The position numbers and the translations under genes were made by a program. Positions 52,404 through 62,700 of a stretch of 64,000 bases of DNA are shown piece by piece (the stretch's first letter is position 1; each line of letters opens with the position of its first letter). The notes under the pieces were generated by a model. It saw only the letters and a program-made list of their open reading frames with translations. It was not told the origin of the DNA and did not search any database. Source of the stretch: Pedobacter ghigonis (GTDB taxonomy: Bacteria > Bacteroidota > Bacteroidia > Sphingobacteriales > Sphingobacteriaceae); assembly GCF_903166585.1 (NCBI RefSeq), contig NZ_CAESCM010000021.1, positions 1 through 64,000 of the forward strand, read 5' to 3'.

Positions 52404-54107
52404 ATGTTAACAAACATAAAATATAGAACAGGCTTTTTGGTAGCAATGGTAATTTGCCTTGTTAGCCTGATGGTTTCTTGCGAAAAAAGCAAGGGGCTGG
52501 CCGAGGATCCTTATGCCGGAGGGAAACAGGTATTGGGTATAAATTTTATTTCCAAAACTACTGATCCTGATATTGTAACTGCAGGTGCAACCCTGAACCT
52601 TCAGGTAAACGGCTTAATGAAATATAAAGATAATTTTAAGCTTTATGTTAATGAGATCGAAGCTGAAGTGTTAAATTATACAGATAGCACCATCCAATTC
52701 AAAGTTCCTTTAACAGCAAGCACCGGTAGTGTTTGGATTACCTCGCAAGGTCAAAGTTTTTTTGGGCCAATTGTTAAGGTTGGTGGGAAAGTAGCAGTAG
52801 ATCCTACTTTTAAAATTGTAAATGGTGCCGGATCAGTTTCTGCATTTGGTATCAATACAGTTTACGATGCAGAAAAACTCCCTACTGGTAGATTTTGGCT
52901 AGGTGGCGGATTTACCAGTTTTGAGCAAAAAGGTACCTTAGTAACACCAAACGGAGGTATTGTTCAGCTAGATGCCGATGGAGCTTACATTACCAACGAT
53001 ATTAACTTTGGAAAGGGCGTTGCAGGGGGGCTTGGAATTATAACTTCAATTAATAGAATATCAAGCGGCTCGCAAAACGGTAAATTTATCATTTCGGGTA
53101 GTTTTTCTTCTTATAACTCTTACCGAGCTAATCGTCAAACGCTTAGCAATATCGCCAGATTAAACGCTAATGGTACTTTAGATACCATCAAAACAGCTGA
53201 TAAAGATGCTCAGGGCAATTCATTGGTGCCTATTGTAAACCCTAAACCTGGCGAAACCTGGAAAAACGGCGATACTGTAGCAGCTTTTAATGCCGGTGTG
53301 GATGGTTTTGTAAGAAAAACATTTATTTATGGTGAGCAGATTTATATCGTTGGTAATTTTCAAAATTTCAGAAGGATGTATTATCCAAACTCTAGTTACG
53401 ATGAGAAAGTATACGACATAACCAAAATGAAACAACTGGTGAGGGTTAATGCAGATGGATCAATGGATTCTACTTTCCATTATAACAAAAATACCCGTCA
53501 AAGTGCTGCTGCAGGTAATGGAGGGATTATCGACGCCATGATGCAAACAGATGGAAAGCTCATTTTGGTAGGATCGTTTACTTCGTTTAACGGTGTAACT
53601 GCCAACCATATTGTGCGTTTAAATTTAGATGGGTCGGTAGATCAGACTTTTAGTGCTGGTGCTGGATCAGATGGCGATATTTATTCGATCAGATATAATA
53701 CTACAACCGATAAAATTGTAGTTAGCGGCAACTTTAATACCTTTAACGGAAAAGCATCTTCCGGCCTGGCCTTACTAAATTCAAATGGGTCTGTAGTCAG
53801 TACTTTTAATAGCTCGGTTATTAGTGGAGGTATTGCAACTTTCGCTGCACAGCTTAACAATGGTAAAATAATAGTTGCCGGTTCATTCAATAAATATGCC
53901 GATTATTTACGTCAGGGTTTTATGATATTGGAAGCTAACGGGCAGTTAGCTGTGGGGTACAACAATACAGGAGGTTTTCAGGGCAGGATTTACGATATGA
54001 TTGAAACACCGGTAAGCAATGGTTCGCAGGTTGTTTTAGTTGGTGATATTTACAGGTTTAACTCTATACTGCCGCATAACGTACTTAGGCTAGTCATTTC
54101 TAATTAA
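52404..54107 (+). CDS. DUF5008-like lipoprotein with IPT/TIG and delta-60-type repeats
   Basis: 567 residues. The lipobox is VSLMVSCEKS (Cys26). An IPT/TIG-like domain at about 45-130 (DIVTAGATLNLQVNGLMKY; VPLTASTGSVWITS) is followed by a beta-propeller-like repeat region (about 150-567). Repeat units look like DGKLILVGSFTSFNGVTANHIVRLNLDGSVD and KIVVSGNFNTFNGKASSGLALLNSNGS (both only in part). The layout matches DUF5008 as I remember it. It is likely a surface-exposed binding lipoprotein and holds the place that DUF5007 has in module 1. Confidence 0.75.
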   Translation: MLTNIKYRTGFLVAMVICLVSLMVSCEKSKGLAEDPYAGGKQVLGINFISKTTDPDIVTAGATLNLQVNGLMKYKDNFKLYVNEIEAEVLNYTDSTIQFKVPLTASTGSVWITSQGQSFFGPIVKVGGKVAVDPTFKIVNGAGSVSAFGINTVYDAEKLPTGRFWLGGGFTSFEQKGTLVTPNGGIVQLDADGAYITNDINFGKGVAGGLGIITSINRISSGSQNGKFIISGSFSSYNSYRANRQTLSNIARLNANGTLDTIKTADKDAQGNSLVPIVNPKPGETWKNGDTVAAFNAGVDGFVRKTFIYGEQIYIVGNFQNFRRMYYPNSSYDEKVYDITKMKQLVRVNADGSMDSTFHYNKNTRQSAAAGNGGIIDAMMQTDGKLILVGSFTSFNGVTANHIVRLNLDGSVDQTFSAGAGSDGDIYSIRYNTTTDKIVVSGNFNTFNGKASSGLALLNSNGSVVSTFNSSVISGGIATFAAQLNNGKIIVAGSFNKYADYLRQGFMILEANGQLAVGYNNTGGFQGRIYDMIETPVSNGSQVVLVGDIYRFNSILPHNVLRLVISN

Positions 54108-54130
54108 CTGTACACTTTAATTTTATAGAT

Positions 54131-55879
54131 ATGAAAAAAAATATAAGATCAGTTTTTAATATTAAAACGATAAGTGCAGCATTCCTTTTAGGGTTTATTT
54201 TACTCCTCTCGGCCTGCAATAAAAATTTTGATAATGTTTTGCCTAAATCGTTCAGAAATGATACGCTGGGTTTAGGTAGTAATTCAAAAAAAGTATTATA
54301 CATTATATTGGATGGCGTGAAAGGTTCGGTGGTAAGTAGTTTAGCGCCTGCCAACATAACGCAAATTACCAATAATGCCATATTCTCTTATGATGGAGTG
54401 GCCGATTATCAACGTAATTCGCTTACCAATGCCGCAGCATGGACCACTATGCTTACTGGTGTTGATTATACCAAACATAATGTAAGTACGGAGGCTTTTA
54501 CAGGGTTAAATTTACAAACCACGCCAACATTATTTACCGGTATAAAATCAAACCTGGGTAATGTGCGGACAGTTTCTTTAGCTTCGACGGCAGCATTTAA
54601 CGATAACCTGGCCGTTGATGCTACGGTTAAACAAACACTGGCAGACGATGCAGCAGTTAAAACTTCGGTTATTGCTGAGTTAGGGGCAAACAATCCTTCA
54701 TTATTGGTGGCACAATTCCATAGTGCAGAAGTAGCAGGTTTGGCAAATGGCTATACTGCATCAACAACAGCATATACTACTGCCATTAATACACTCGATG
54801 GTTACGTGGGGGAGATTTTGACTGCTTTAAGGGCTAGAAAAACCTATGCACAGGAAAACTGGTTAGTAGTTGTATCCTCAAATAAGGGCGGAGCTGCTAC
54901 TTCTGGTGGTGCACCAGGTTCAAATATCTATGCAGACGATTCGCGTAATACTTTTGTAGCTTTTTACAATCCTAAATTTAAACCGAATGCCATCAATAAA
55001 CCTGATGTAAGTAACCTGCCATATTCTGGCATCGGGGCTAAATTTAATGCAACCAATGGTGCGGTACAAAGCGATGCTAATTTTTTAAATTTAGGTACAA
55101 ATATCGAAGCTACCATTCGTTTTAACATCCGTTGGGATGGAAGTGCTGGTAATTCAGGTTACTGCGCAATTCTTCAAAAAAGAGGACTTACCAGCGGAAT
55201 CACCGGAGGTGTACCGGGATGGGCCTTTATCAAAGATGATGGTGGTATTATTAGTTTAAATACAAGTTTCACTGGTTCAGGTAATATCCAGGCAAAAGGG
55301 CCAACATCTCAAAAACTGGATGATGGTAAGTGGCATGCTATTGCGGTAAGATTTTATAATAGTGGTGCAGACCGTTATGCTAGTATGTTTGTTGATGGTA
55401 TACCAGCTCAACAACCTGATTTAAAAATCAATGGAAACATAAATAGCATAGCACCTTTGCAGTTTGGGAAATACAGCAGTGTTGATTGTTTTATTACTGA
55501 ATTTGCGGTTTACAATATAGCCATTCCAAAGGCAGATATTATTGCAGCAAGTAAAAAAACGCCATTAACACCGATTTCTGATCCGTATTATAATAATTTA
55601 ATCGCTTATTATAAAACCAGCGAAGGTGTTGGAAATGTGTTGAATGATGCCTTAGGTAAATCACCCGCAATGAATTTGGTAGGTACGCCTAATTGGACTA
55701 ATTATGCCGATATCTCTCCAAATTTATCTCCCGCAATATCTGAAGCAGCATTTAAAGCAGTGCCAAATGGTGTGGATATACCTGTGCTAATCTACAATTG
55801 GTTAAATATAGCTGCACCTGCTAAATGGGCATTAATGGGGAAATTTTATGCCCCGGTTGTTTCTTTTCCAACCAACTAA
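54131..55879 (+). CDS. alkaline-phosphatase-fold plus LamG lipoprotein, copy 1
   Basis: 582 residues. The lipobox is LLLSACNK (Cys29). The N-terminal domain (about 50-290) looks like a type I phosphodiesterase/alkaline phosphatase fold: VLYIILDGVKG with metal-ligand Asp61, and AAAWTTMLTGVDYTKHNV. However, the expected S-D-H-G metal motif reads SSNKGG (Asn251, Lys252), so both metal ligands are changed. The second half (about 305-475) is a LamG/concanavalin-like lectin domain (DGKWHAIAVRFYNSG), followed by a tail of the DUF4983 type. It is probably a binding protein rather than an active enzyme. It is paralogous to 57835 on the other side of the M60 peptidase. Confidence 0.78.
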   Translation: MKKNIRSVFNIKTISAAFLLGFILLLSACNKNFDNVLPKSFRNDTLGLGSNSKKVLYIILDGVKGSVVSSLAPANITQITNNAIFSYDGVADYQRNSLTNAAAWTTMLTGVDYTKHNVSTEAFTGLNLQTTPTLFTGIKSNLGNVRTVSLASTAAFNDNLAVDATVKQTLADDAAVKTSVIAELGANNPSLLVAQFHSAEVAGLANGYTASTTAYTTAINTLDGYVGEILTALRARKTYAQENWLVVVSSNKGGAATSGGAPGSNIYADDSRNTFVAFYNPKFKPNAINKPDVSNLPYSGIGAKFNATNGAVQSDANFLNLGTNIEATIRFNIRWDGSAGNSGYCAILQKRGLTSGITGGVPGWAFIKDDGGIISLNTSFTGSGNIQAKGPTSQKLDDGKWHAIAVRFYNSGADRYASMFVDGIPAQQPDLKINGNINSIAPLQFGKYSSVDCFITEFAVYNIAIPKADIIAASKKTPLTPISDPYYNNLIAYYKTSEGVGNVLNDALGKSPAMNLVGTPNWTNYADISPNLSPAISEAAFKAVPNGVDIPVLIYNWLNIAAPAKWALMGKFYAPVVSFPTN

Positions 55880-55884
55880 TTTAA

Positions 55885-57822
55885 ATGTATATGAAAATTA
55901 ATCATTTCACTATATCATGCGCTGCAGTTTTATTCTTAAGTCTGACAGCTTGTAAAAAATATGGTTACGATATTCCAGATGGCTATCCGGATAATTCTGA
56001 AAATGTAGCTGGAGGTAGTATCGATACCAATATGAAGATCATCGATAAATCGATGTATGCGAAAGCCAGGGTATTTCCAGGTCTGGTAGATCAGTCTGAA
56101 CCTCGGGTTCAAAATGCCAAGTTTACTTTAGATTTAAATTTCACCGATCAAACGGCCGATAATTTGCGTATTTCGGTAGCACCAGAACCACAGTATAGCA
56201 CTGGTTATTATGCTGCACCAGGCGAACTGGTTAAGATAGAGGTTCCGGCTGGCATTGAAGGTTTAACGGTTCAGATAGGTGGGCATACCGATAACCTTGC
56301 AGGTAAATCGCCGTTATTGCGCGATCCGGTTGTGTATATGCGCCAGCAATTATATGCAGGTGCTAACTATGTACGGAATTTGTATGGTGGTACCATTTAC
56401 ATCCGTGCAGACAGGGCTTATCCAAACCCTGTAGAATTCACCATTACCAATGCCTGTGTTTCTCCCGATTTTATTCTGGGGCAAACTGTTGATGCAGACT
56501 GGGTAAATAAAGTAAAGGCATCACAGGTGCCCTGGTTAGAATTGCGTAGCAAACGCGTAATTTTCCTGGTACCGCGAGATAAAATTGTGGCCACATTTAC
56601 CTCATCAGAGCCCTATACTAACCCAACAGTTGCTTTGGGTAAATGGAACGATGTATTCGATTTGGATTACAACGCCTGGATGGGGTTATCTGATAATGCA
56701 CCAGATCCAAAAGACAGAAGTCCGCAAGGCCCATGGAGAGGAGTATTGGATATTCAACTATCAGCGGGGTACGGTCACTCAGGTTTTCCTTTTGTTGGCT
56801 TAAACGATAGCGAATGGTTTAAAGGTTTTACAAGTCTGAAAAATATTACTACCAGCGACGGGCAATGGGGGTCTTATCACGAGTTTGGCCACAACTGTCA
56901 GCAAGGTAAGGTTTGGAGCTGGAGTACGCTGGGCGAAACTACCAACAACTTGTTTAGTTTTAAAGTAGCCAACAGGATAGGAGCAAATTATAACATCCTG
57001 CACCCTGCTGTTTCAAGTGGTTTCCCTCAGGCTATTACTTATGCTTCGGGTACAGGAACTAAAAATTTTGATACTGATGGCGCTATGAACGATCCGTTTA
57101 AACGGATGACGCCTTTTGTACAGATTTTTGAAAAATATGGTTATGGCGCAATGACATATCTTTATACAGAAGCCCGTCATGCAGCCCGCCTGAATACCAG
57201 TGATATTACCATGCACAATTTTGTGTACGAAAAGCTATCTGACTATACCCAAACTGATTTGGCCCCGTTTTTCGATGCCTGGGGTATTAATTATAGTGAT
57301 GCAGTTGCTGTAAAAATGTCTAATAAATACCCTTTGTTAACTAAACAGATCTGGACTTATAATCCTTTAAATAAAACAGGTGGTACGGGCACAATAATTT
57401 ATACAACCAGTGTGGTATCAGCAAGTTCTCCTGCACAGGAGGGATCGACTGCTGCTTTGGTAGATAATAATTTAACTACATACTACCATTCGCAGTACTC
57501 AAGTCCAACACCTGCTCAGTCATATCCTTTTACCTTCATTTTTAACGCAGGTGCTAATATTCCAATTAAGGGCATGTATTTTAATGGTAGAGCAGGCACC
57601 AATAGGGCAGGAGATGCTAAAGACATAGAAATTTTTAGCAGTAGAGATAACATTAACTACACCAGCATTGGTACCACTACTTTGCCTAATACAGCCAATA
57701 GGTTCGAATATATTTTTCCAAATGGAAATGTAAATGCCAAATTCTTCAAAGTAATCGTTAAAAACGGATACACCACTAATCCTTATGTGGTATTTGCCGA
57801 AATGAATTTAATAAAGCCATAA
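55885..57822 (+). CDS. M60-family (enhancin-like) metallopeptidase lipoprotein with F5/8 type C domain
   Basis: 645 residues; ATG 55891 is an alternative start. The lipobox is LSLTACKK (Cys23). An N-terminal M60-associated region (about 40-180) precedes the peptidase (about 190-480), with the zinc motif YHEFGHNCQ: His332, Glu333 and His336. Glu351 in LGETTNNLF is a likely third ligand. The family is known to cut next to O-glycans in mucin-type glycoproteins. A discoidin (F5/8 type C) domain at about 500-645 (FTFIFNAGANIPIKGMYFNG) adds sugar binding. This is the only clear catalytic enzyme of the locus, so it probably sets the substrate. Confidence 0.88.
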   Translation: MYMKINHFTISCAAVLFLSLTACKKYGYDIPDGYPDNSENVAGGSIDTNMKIIDKSMYAKARVFPGLVDQSEPRVQNAKFTLDLNFTDQTADNLRISVAPEPQYSTGYYAAPGELVKIEVPAGIEGLTVQIGGHTDNLAGKSPLLRDPVVYMRQQLYAGANYVRNLYGGTIYIRADRAYPNPVEFTITNACVSPDFILGQTVDADWVNKVKASQVPWLELRSKRVIFLVPRDKIVATFTSSEPYTNPTVALGKWNDVFDLDYNAWMGLSDNAPDPKDRSPQGPWRGVLDIQLSAGYGHSGFPFVGLNDSEWFKGFTSLKNITTSDGQWGSYHEFGHNCQQGKVWSWSTLGETTNNLFSFKVANRIGANYNILHPAVSSGFPQAITYASGTGTKNFDTDGAMNDPFKRMTPFVQIFEKYGYGAMTYLYTEARHAARLNTSDITMHNFVYEKLSDYTQTDLAPFFDAWGINYSDAVAVKMSNKYPLLTKQIWTYNPLNKTGGTGTIIYTTSVVSASSPAQEGSTAALVDNNLTTYYHSQYSSPTPAQSYPFTFIFNAGANIPIKGMYFNGRAGTNRAGDAKDIEIFSSRDNINYTSIGTTTLPNTANRFEYIFPNGNVNAKFFKVIVKNGYTTNPYVVFAEMNLIKP

Positions 57823-57834
57823 ATTAAAGAGATC

Positions 57835-59529
57835 ATGAAATTAGATAACAAAATTTTTAAAGTCCTTTCATTTGGCCTTTTAAGCATCTTAATTTATTCT
57901 GGTTGTAAAAAATATGATAATCCACCGCCAGTATTCGAAGAGTTAAAAAGATCGGTACTTGCGCAACGCAAAGTGATGATTATCAGTATTGACGGTTTAA
58001 CTGGAGCTGAGCTGCAAGCCATAGCACCAACTAGTATTACAGAGTTACAGAAAAACTCAAAATATAGCTATAACACTTTGAAGACGGCTTCTGATGCTGC
58101 AGGGTGGGCATCTATGCTAACAGGTACAGGTTTTGCAAAACATCAAATCAGCGGTGATAATTTCGAGCGGGTAAAAGACCCCAATACTGATGATCATGCG
58201 CCGATTGTATCTTATCGTAACGTTTTTGATTATGTAACGCAGTATAAAGCTGTAAAAACAGCCTTAGTTACACCTTGGGCTAATTTGCGCAATTATATGC
58301 GTAATGCTGATTTTTCACCTATTGTAACAACGGATCTGGCGGTTAAAGACAGCACGATAAGCATCCTGAATAACCAAGCAGGTTTAGGTACCATAGCGGT
58401 TAATTTTAGAGAAGTAGAGGCTGCAGGTGCTAACGGTGGATATTTGGCAAGCAATCCAAATTATAAAAATGCAATAATAAAGGCTGATGAGTATGTTGGC
58501 AATATTATGACGGCTTTAAAAGCCAGAAAAAATTATGCAAATGAAGATTGGCTTGTAATAATCACCAGCAATCATGGTGGCAGTAGTGCCAATCCAACCA
58601 ATGGTTTTACATTATTGTATAATCCTGCCTTTAAACCTTACGAATTAAAGAAAACAGGATTTAATCCGGTTTTATTCAATAACACTACTGGTAGAGCTAC
58701 TTTAAGTGCTGATAATAATCTTTACGATGCTGGTGAAACAAAAAATTTTACTGTGCAGATGGATGTGAAATTTAATGCTGTACCAAGTGGCTACTCAAGC
58801 TTTTTTAGTAAGAGTACTAATCTAAGTGGTTCCTCAATTACAGGTTGGCAATGGGCGCTTTATCCTGGTGGCAAGTGGGTGATTACTACTGGAGGAACTT
58901 TAAATGGAGGCGGAGGAAAGCTTGATGTAACATCAACTGATTCTCCTGGAACAGATTGGCATACCTTAACCATGACGGTCGAATACATCAATTCAACAAC
59001 AAGAAACCTAATCATGTATATAGATGGTAAACGTCAAAATGCAACTGCATTAAATATTAGTGGAAGAAAAAGCTTAAGCACAACAGAAGGATTTAGAGTA
59101 GGCCATAGAACTGGTGATAATGATACACCAACATCCTTTTATGGTGCTAATCTAGCTTATTTTAATACTGCATTGAGCGAAGCTATCATAAACAGTAATT
59201 TAGGATTAAAAGATATTACCAAGCATACTAATTATGCAAACATTACTGGTTTTTGGCCAATGGACGAAGGTGCAGAGGGAACTTTTTTTAATAAGGCTCC
59301 AGGTGGTTATAACATGGCCCTTTCAGGTTTGTATAACTGGACAAATTTGGGTGCTTTGTATCCTCCGGGTACGACTGCTGAACCTGTAACATCAACATTA
59401 TCTATTCCATCAACAGTGAGTGATGTTTCTGCATTAACCTTATATTGGATGAAAATAAATATTCTTTCTGATTTTGGTTTTGATGGTAAACCCTACCTTA
59501 ACAAATTTGAAATCGAATTCTTAAAATAG
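57835..59529 (+). CDS. alkaline-phosphatase-fold plus LamG lipoprotein, copy 2 (DUF4983-like)
   Basis: 564 residues. The lipobox is LIYSGCKK (Cys23). The N-terminal domain has VMIISIDGLTGAEL (Asp53) and AAGWASMLTGTGFAKHQI. Its metal motif is TSNHGG (Asn246, His247): the usual Asp is Asn but the His is kept, so it is less decayed than in copy 1. The LamG-like domain (about 290-460) contains DWHTLTMTVEYINSTTRNLI, and the C-terminal tail ending YWMKINILSDFGFDGKPY (by its beginning) is of the DUF4983 kind. Similar in layout to 54131; last gene of the locus, followed by a terminator. Confidence 0.78.
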   Translation: MKLDNKIFKVLSFGLLSILIYSGCKKYDNPPPVFEELKRSVLAQRKVMIISIDGLTGAELQAIAPTSITELQKNSKYSYNTLKTASDAAGWASMLTGTGFAKHQISGDNFERVKDPNTDDHAPIVSYRNVFDYVTQYKAVKTALVTPWANLRNYMRNADFSPIVTTDLAVKDSTISILNNQAGLGTIAVNFREVEAAGANGGYLASNPNYKNAIIKADEYVGNIMTALKARKNYANEDWLVIITSNHGGSSANPTNGFTLLYNPAFKPYELKKTGFNPVLFNNTTGRATLSADNNLYDAGETKNFTVQMDVKFNAVPSGYSSFFSKSTNLSGSSITGWQWALYPGGKWVITTGGTLNGGGGKLDVTSTDSPGTDWHTLTMTVEYINSTTRNLIMYIDGKRQNATALNISGRKSLSTTEGFRVGHRTGDNDTPTSFYGANLAYFNTALSEAIINSNLGLKDITKHTNYANITGFWPMDEGAEGTFFNKAPGGYNMALSGLYNWTNLGALYPPGTTAEPVTSTLSIPSTVSDVSALTLYWMKINILSDFGFDGKPYLNKFEIEFLK

Positions 59530-59547
59530 TAGTTAGTTTAGTTAGTG

Positions 59548-59582
59548 AAACCCTTGCCTCCGGAGGAGGCAAAGGGTTTTTT
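59548..59582 (+). terminator. rho-independent terminator of the double SusC/SusD locus
   Basis: AAACCCTTGCCTCC pairs with GGAGGCAAAGGGTTT (59548-59580) over a short loop, followed by T. It lies 19 bases after the last gene of the locus and separates it from lacZ. Confidence 0.9.
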
Positions 59583-59682
59583 CTGTTTAAAGGGATTTTA
59601 TAGCGCATAATTAGTATGATACCTACGCCATAGTATCAAGCAACTCCTAATAACGTAACCGTTCAGTAACATATTTAAAACT

Positions 59683-59697
59683 CAAACGTTTGCGCTA
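59683..59697. promoter_or_regulatory. LacI-type operator, copy 3
   Basis: CAAACGTTTG (59683-59692) followed by CGCTAAA, 75 bases before the beta-galactosidase start. The extension CGCT matches copy 1 (39801-39805). It suggests shared control with the SusC/SusD locus. Confidence 0.6.
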
Positions 59698-59767
59698 AAA
59701 CATTCTTACTATTATCACCCAATCATCCGTAATTTGGATGCACAAAACCTAATATTATACACACACA

Positions 59768-62700
59768 ATGAAGAGAAAACTAACCATTTTATTTACCTCA
59801 TTATGGATAGCCGGTCAAGTTAGTGCACAACAACTGCCGGCCGAACTGCAAACACCCGAAGTGGTTTCGGTAAACCGTTTGCCCATGCGGGCCTCGGCCT
59901 TTGCTTTCGAAAGCCAGGAGCTTGCCGCTAAAAGAGCTAAAGAAAAATCGGCCTACTTTTTATCCTTAAACGGAACCTGGAAATTTAACTGGGTAAAAGA
60001 CCCACATAAACGACCAACAGATTTTTATAAGGTAGATTTCGACGATAAAGGATGGGATAACTTTAAAGTACCTGCAAACTGGGAAGTAAACGGTTATGGT
60101 CTGCCTATTTATGTGAATCAGCCATACGAGTTTGCCGGTAGGCAGCTTACAGGTAACCGCATGAATCCGCCTTTCGATATCCCGGAAGACAACAATCCGG
60201 TAGGTTCATACCGCAAAAAAATCAATATCCCGGCTAACTGGGGCGATAAGCAGGTATTTATCAGCTTAGGAGCAGTTAAATCGGCCTTTTACATTTGGGT
60301 AAATGGCAAAAAAGTAGGTTACAGCGAAGATAGCAAGTTGGCAGCCGAATTTGATATCACCAAATACGTAAAACCTGGCGAAAATACAATCGCATTGCAG
60401 GTGTACAGGTGGAGCGATGGCAGTTATTTAGAATGTCAGGATATGTGGCGCATCTCAGGTATCGAGCGGGAAGTGTATCTGTATGCTACTCCTAAATTAG
60501 ATATCCGCGATTTTAAAGTATCAGGTACGCTCGATGCAAGCTACACCAACGGACTGCTGAATGTTGATTTAGCCGTTCAGAATTACAAAATAGATCAACG
60601 CACCAATCACAGCCGCCCGGATAGTTTTTATGTAGCACTCGATCTGGTAGATGCCAAAGGAAATAACGTGTGGAAAGAAGCGACCAAACTGCAAAAAGTA
60701 TTGGGTAACTATAAAACAGATCTTAATTTCAAGGCACAGATTAACAATGTTAAAAACTGGTCGGCAGAAGTACCTTATTTATATACCTTATACATCACTT
60801 TAAAAGATAAAAACGATAAAGTAATCGAAGTAATTCCACAACGTGTGGGCTTCCGTTCGGTAGAAATTAAGGGCAGCGATTTACTGGTTAACGGTAAGCG
60901 CGTCTTCTTGAAAGGTGTAAACAGGCACGAGCACAATGCTACGCAGGGCCATACCTTAACCCATGCCGATATGGAAAAAGATATGGAAATGATGAAAAAG
61001 CTGAATGTAAATGCCGTGCGTCATTCACATTACCCGCCCGATCCCTATTGGATGGAACTTTGCGATGAATATGGTTTGTACGTAATTGATGAAGCCAATA
61101 TCGAATCGCATGGCCGTTATTACAGTCTGGAGACAACTTTTGCCAACGATAAACAATGGCGCGTGCCACATCTTGAGCGCATTACACGAATGTATGAGCG
61201 TGATAAAAACCATGCTTCGGTTATTACCTGGTCGTTAGGTAACGAAGCAGGTAATGGCGTTAACTTTTACGAAGCTTACGAATGGTTAAAAGCCAAAGAT
61301 TTCCGTCCGGTGCAGTACGAAAGGGCAGAAAATGATTTCAATACCGATATGATTGTACCGCAATATCCTTCGCCAAATTATCTGCCCCGTTATTCGAAAC
61401 AGGAAAAAGAGACCCGTCCGTTTATCATGAGCGAATACGCCCATATTATGGGCAACAGTTTGGGTAATTTTAAAGAATATTGGGATGCCATTGAAAACAA
61501 TCCAAAATTACAGGGTGGTTTTGTATGGGAATGGATCGATCAGGCCATCGATACTGTTAAAAACGGCAAACGCATTATGGCTTATGGGGGCGATTTCCCT
61601 TTAAGTGGCCCGGTTGATGAAAACTTTAGCGATAACGATTTTTGTGTTAAAGGAGTAGTTACCGCTTATCGCGGCATGACCCCAATGGCTGTTGAACTTA
61701 AAAAAGTACATCAGTACATTAAAACCACTTTTAATGGTACCAACCAGATTAATGTAAATAACAGCTATTTCTTTAAAGATATCAGCAATGTACAGTTAAA
61801 CTGGGAGTTAGTAGCAGATGGCAAAGTAGTGCAAAGCGGTGTGGTAAATAACCTGAATGTTGGGCCGCGCCAAAGCCAAACGCTAAGCATTCCATTTAAT
61901 ACGAACTATGCAAACGGTAAAGAGTATTTCTTAAATGTACGTTACCGCTTAAAAACAGCTGAACCATTTTTAGAAAAAGGCTACGAAATTGCTTATGAGC
62001 AGATTGCTTTGGCAGGAACACCGAAAGCGAATACCTACGCTGCTGGTAAAAAGGCTTTAAAAGTTGAACAAACTGCCGATCGTGCAATGGTTAAAGGCAG
62101 CGATTTTACCATTACTTTCGATCTTAAAAAAGGAACATTAATCAGTTATCTGTCTAAAGGTCGCGAGCTATTGGCTAATGGCCCGCAACCGGGTTTTTAC
62201 CGGGCGCCAACCGATAATGACATTGGTGCAGGTTTGAACACCAGGTTAAGGATGTGGCGCAATGTATATCAGGATAATGATGCCGCCAATATCAAATCTA
62301 CTGTAAATTCAACAGCTACCGACTTTACACTAACCGTTAAATCATCCCTGTTAAAAGGCGATGCCGAAACCACTCAGCAATTTACGGTTCTGGCCGATGG
62401 TACCGTTAAAGTAGATAACCAATTTAAAGCGGTAACAGGAAACTACAAAAGTTTAATGCGTATCGGAAATGATTTGCAATTGAAAAACGAATACAACAAT
62501 ATTCAATGGTATGGCCGTGGTCCGGGCGAAAACTATGTAGATAGAAAAACGGCTTCCTTAATCGGAACCTATCAATCAACCGTTGCCGATCAGTATTTCC
62601 CGTATGCCCGTCCGCAGGAGAGTGGTAATAAAACTGAAGTGCGTTGGGTAAATTTCACCGATAAGGCCGGCAAAGGTTTACGTTTCGAGTTTGCCGATCA

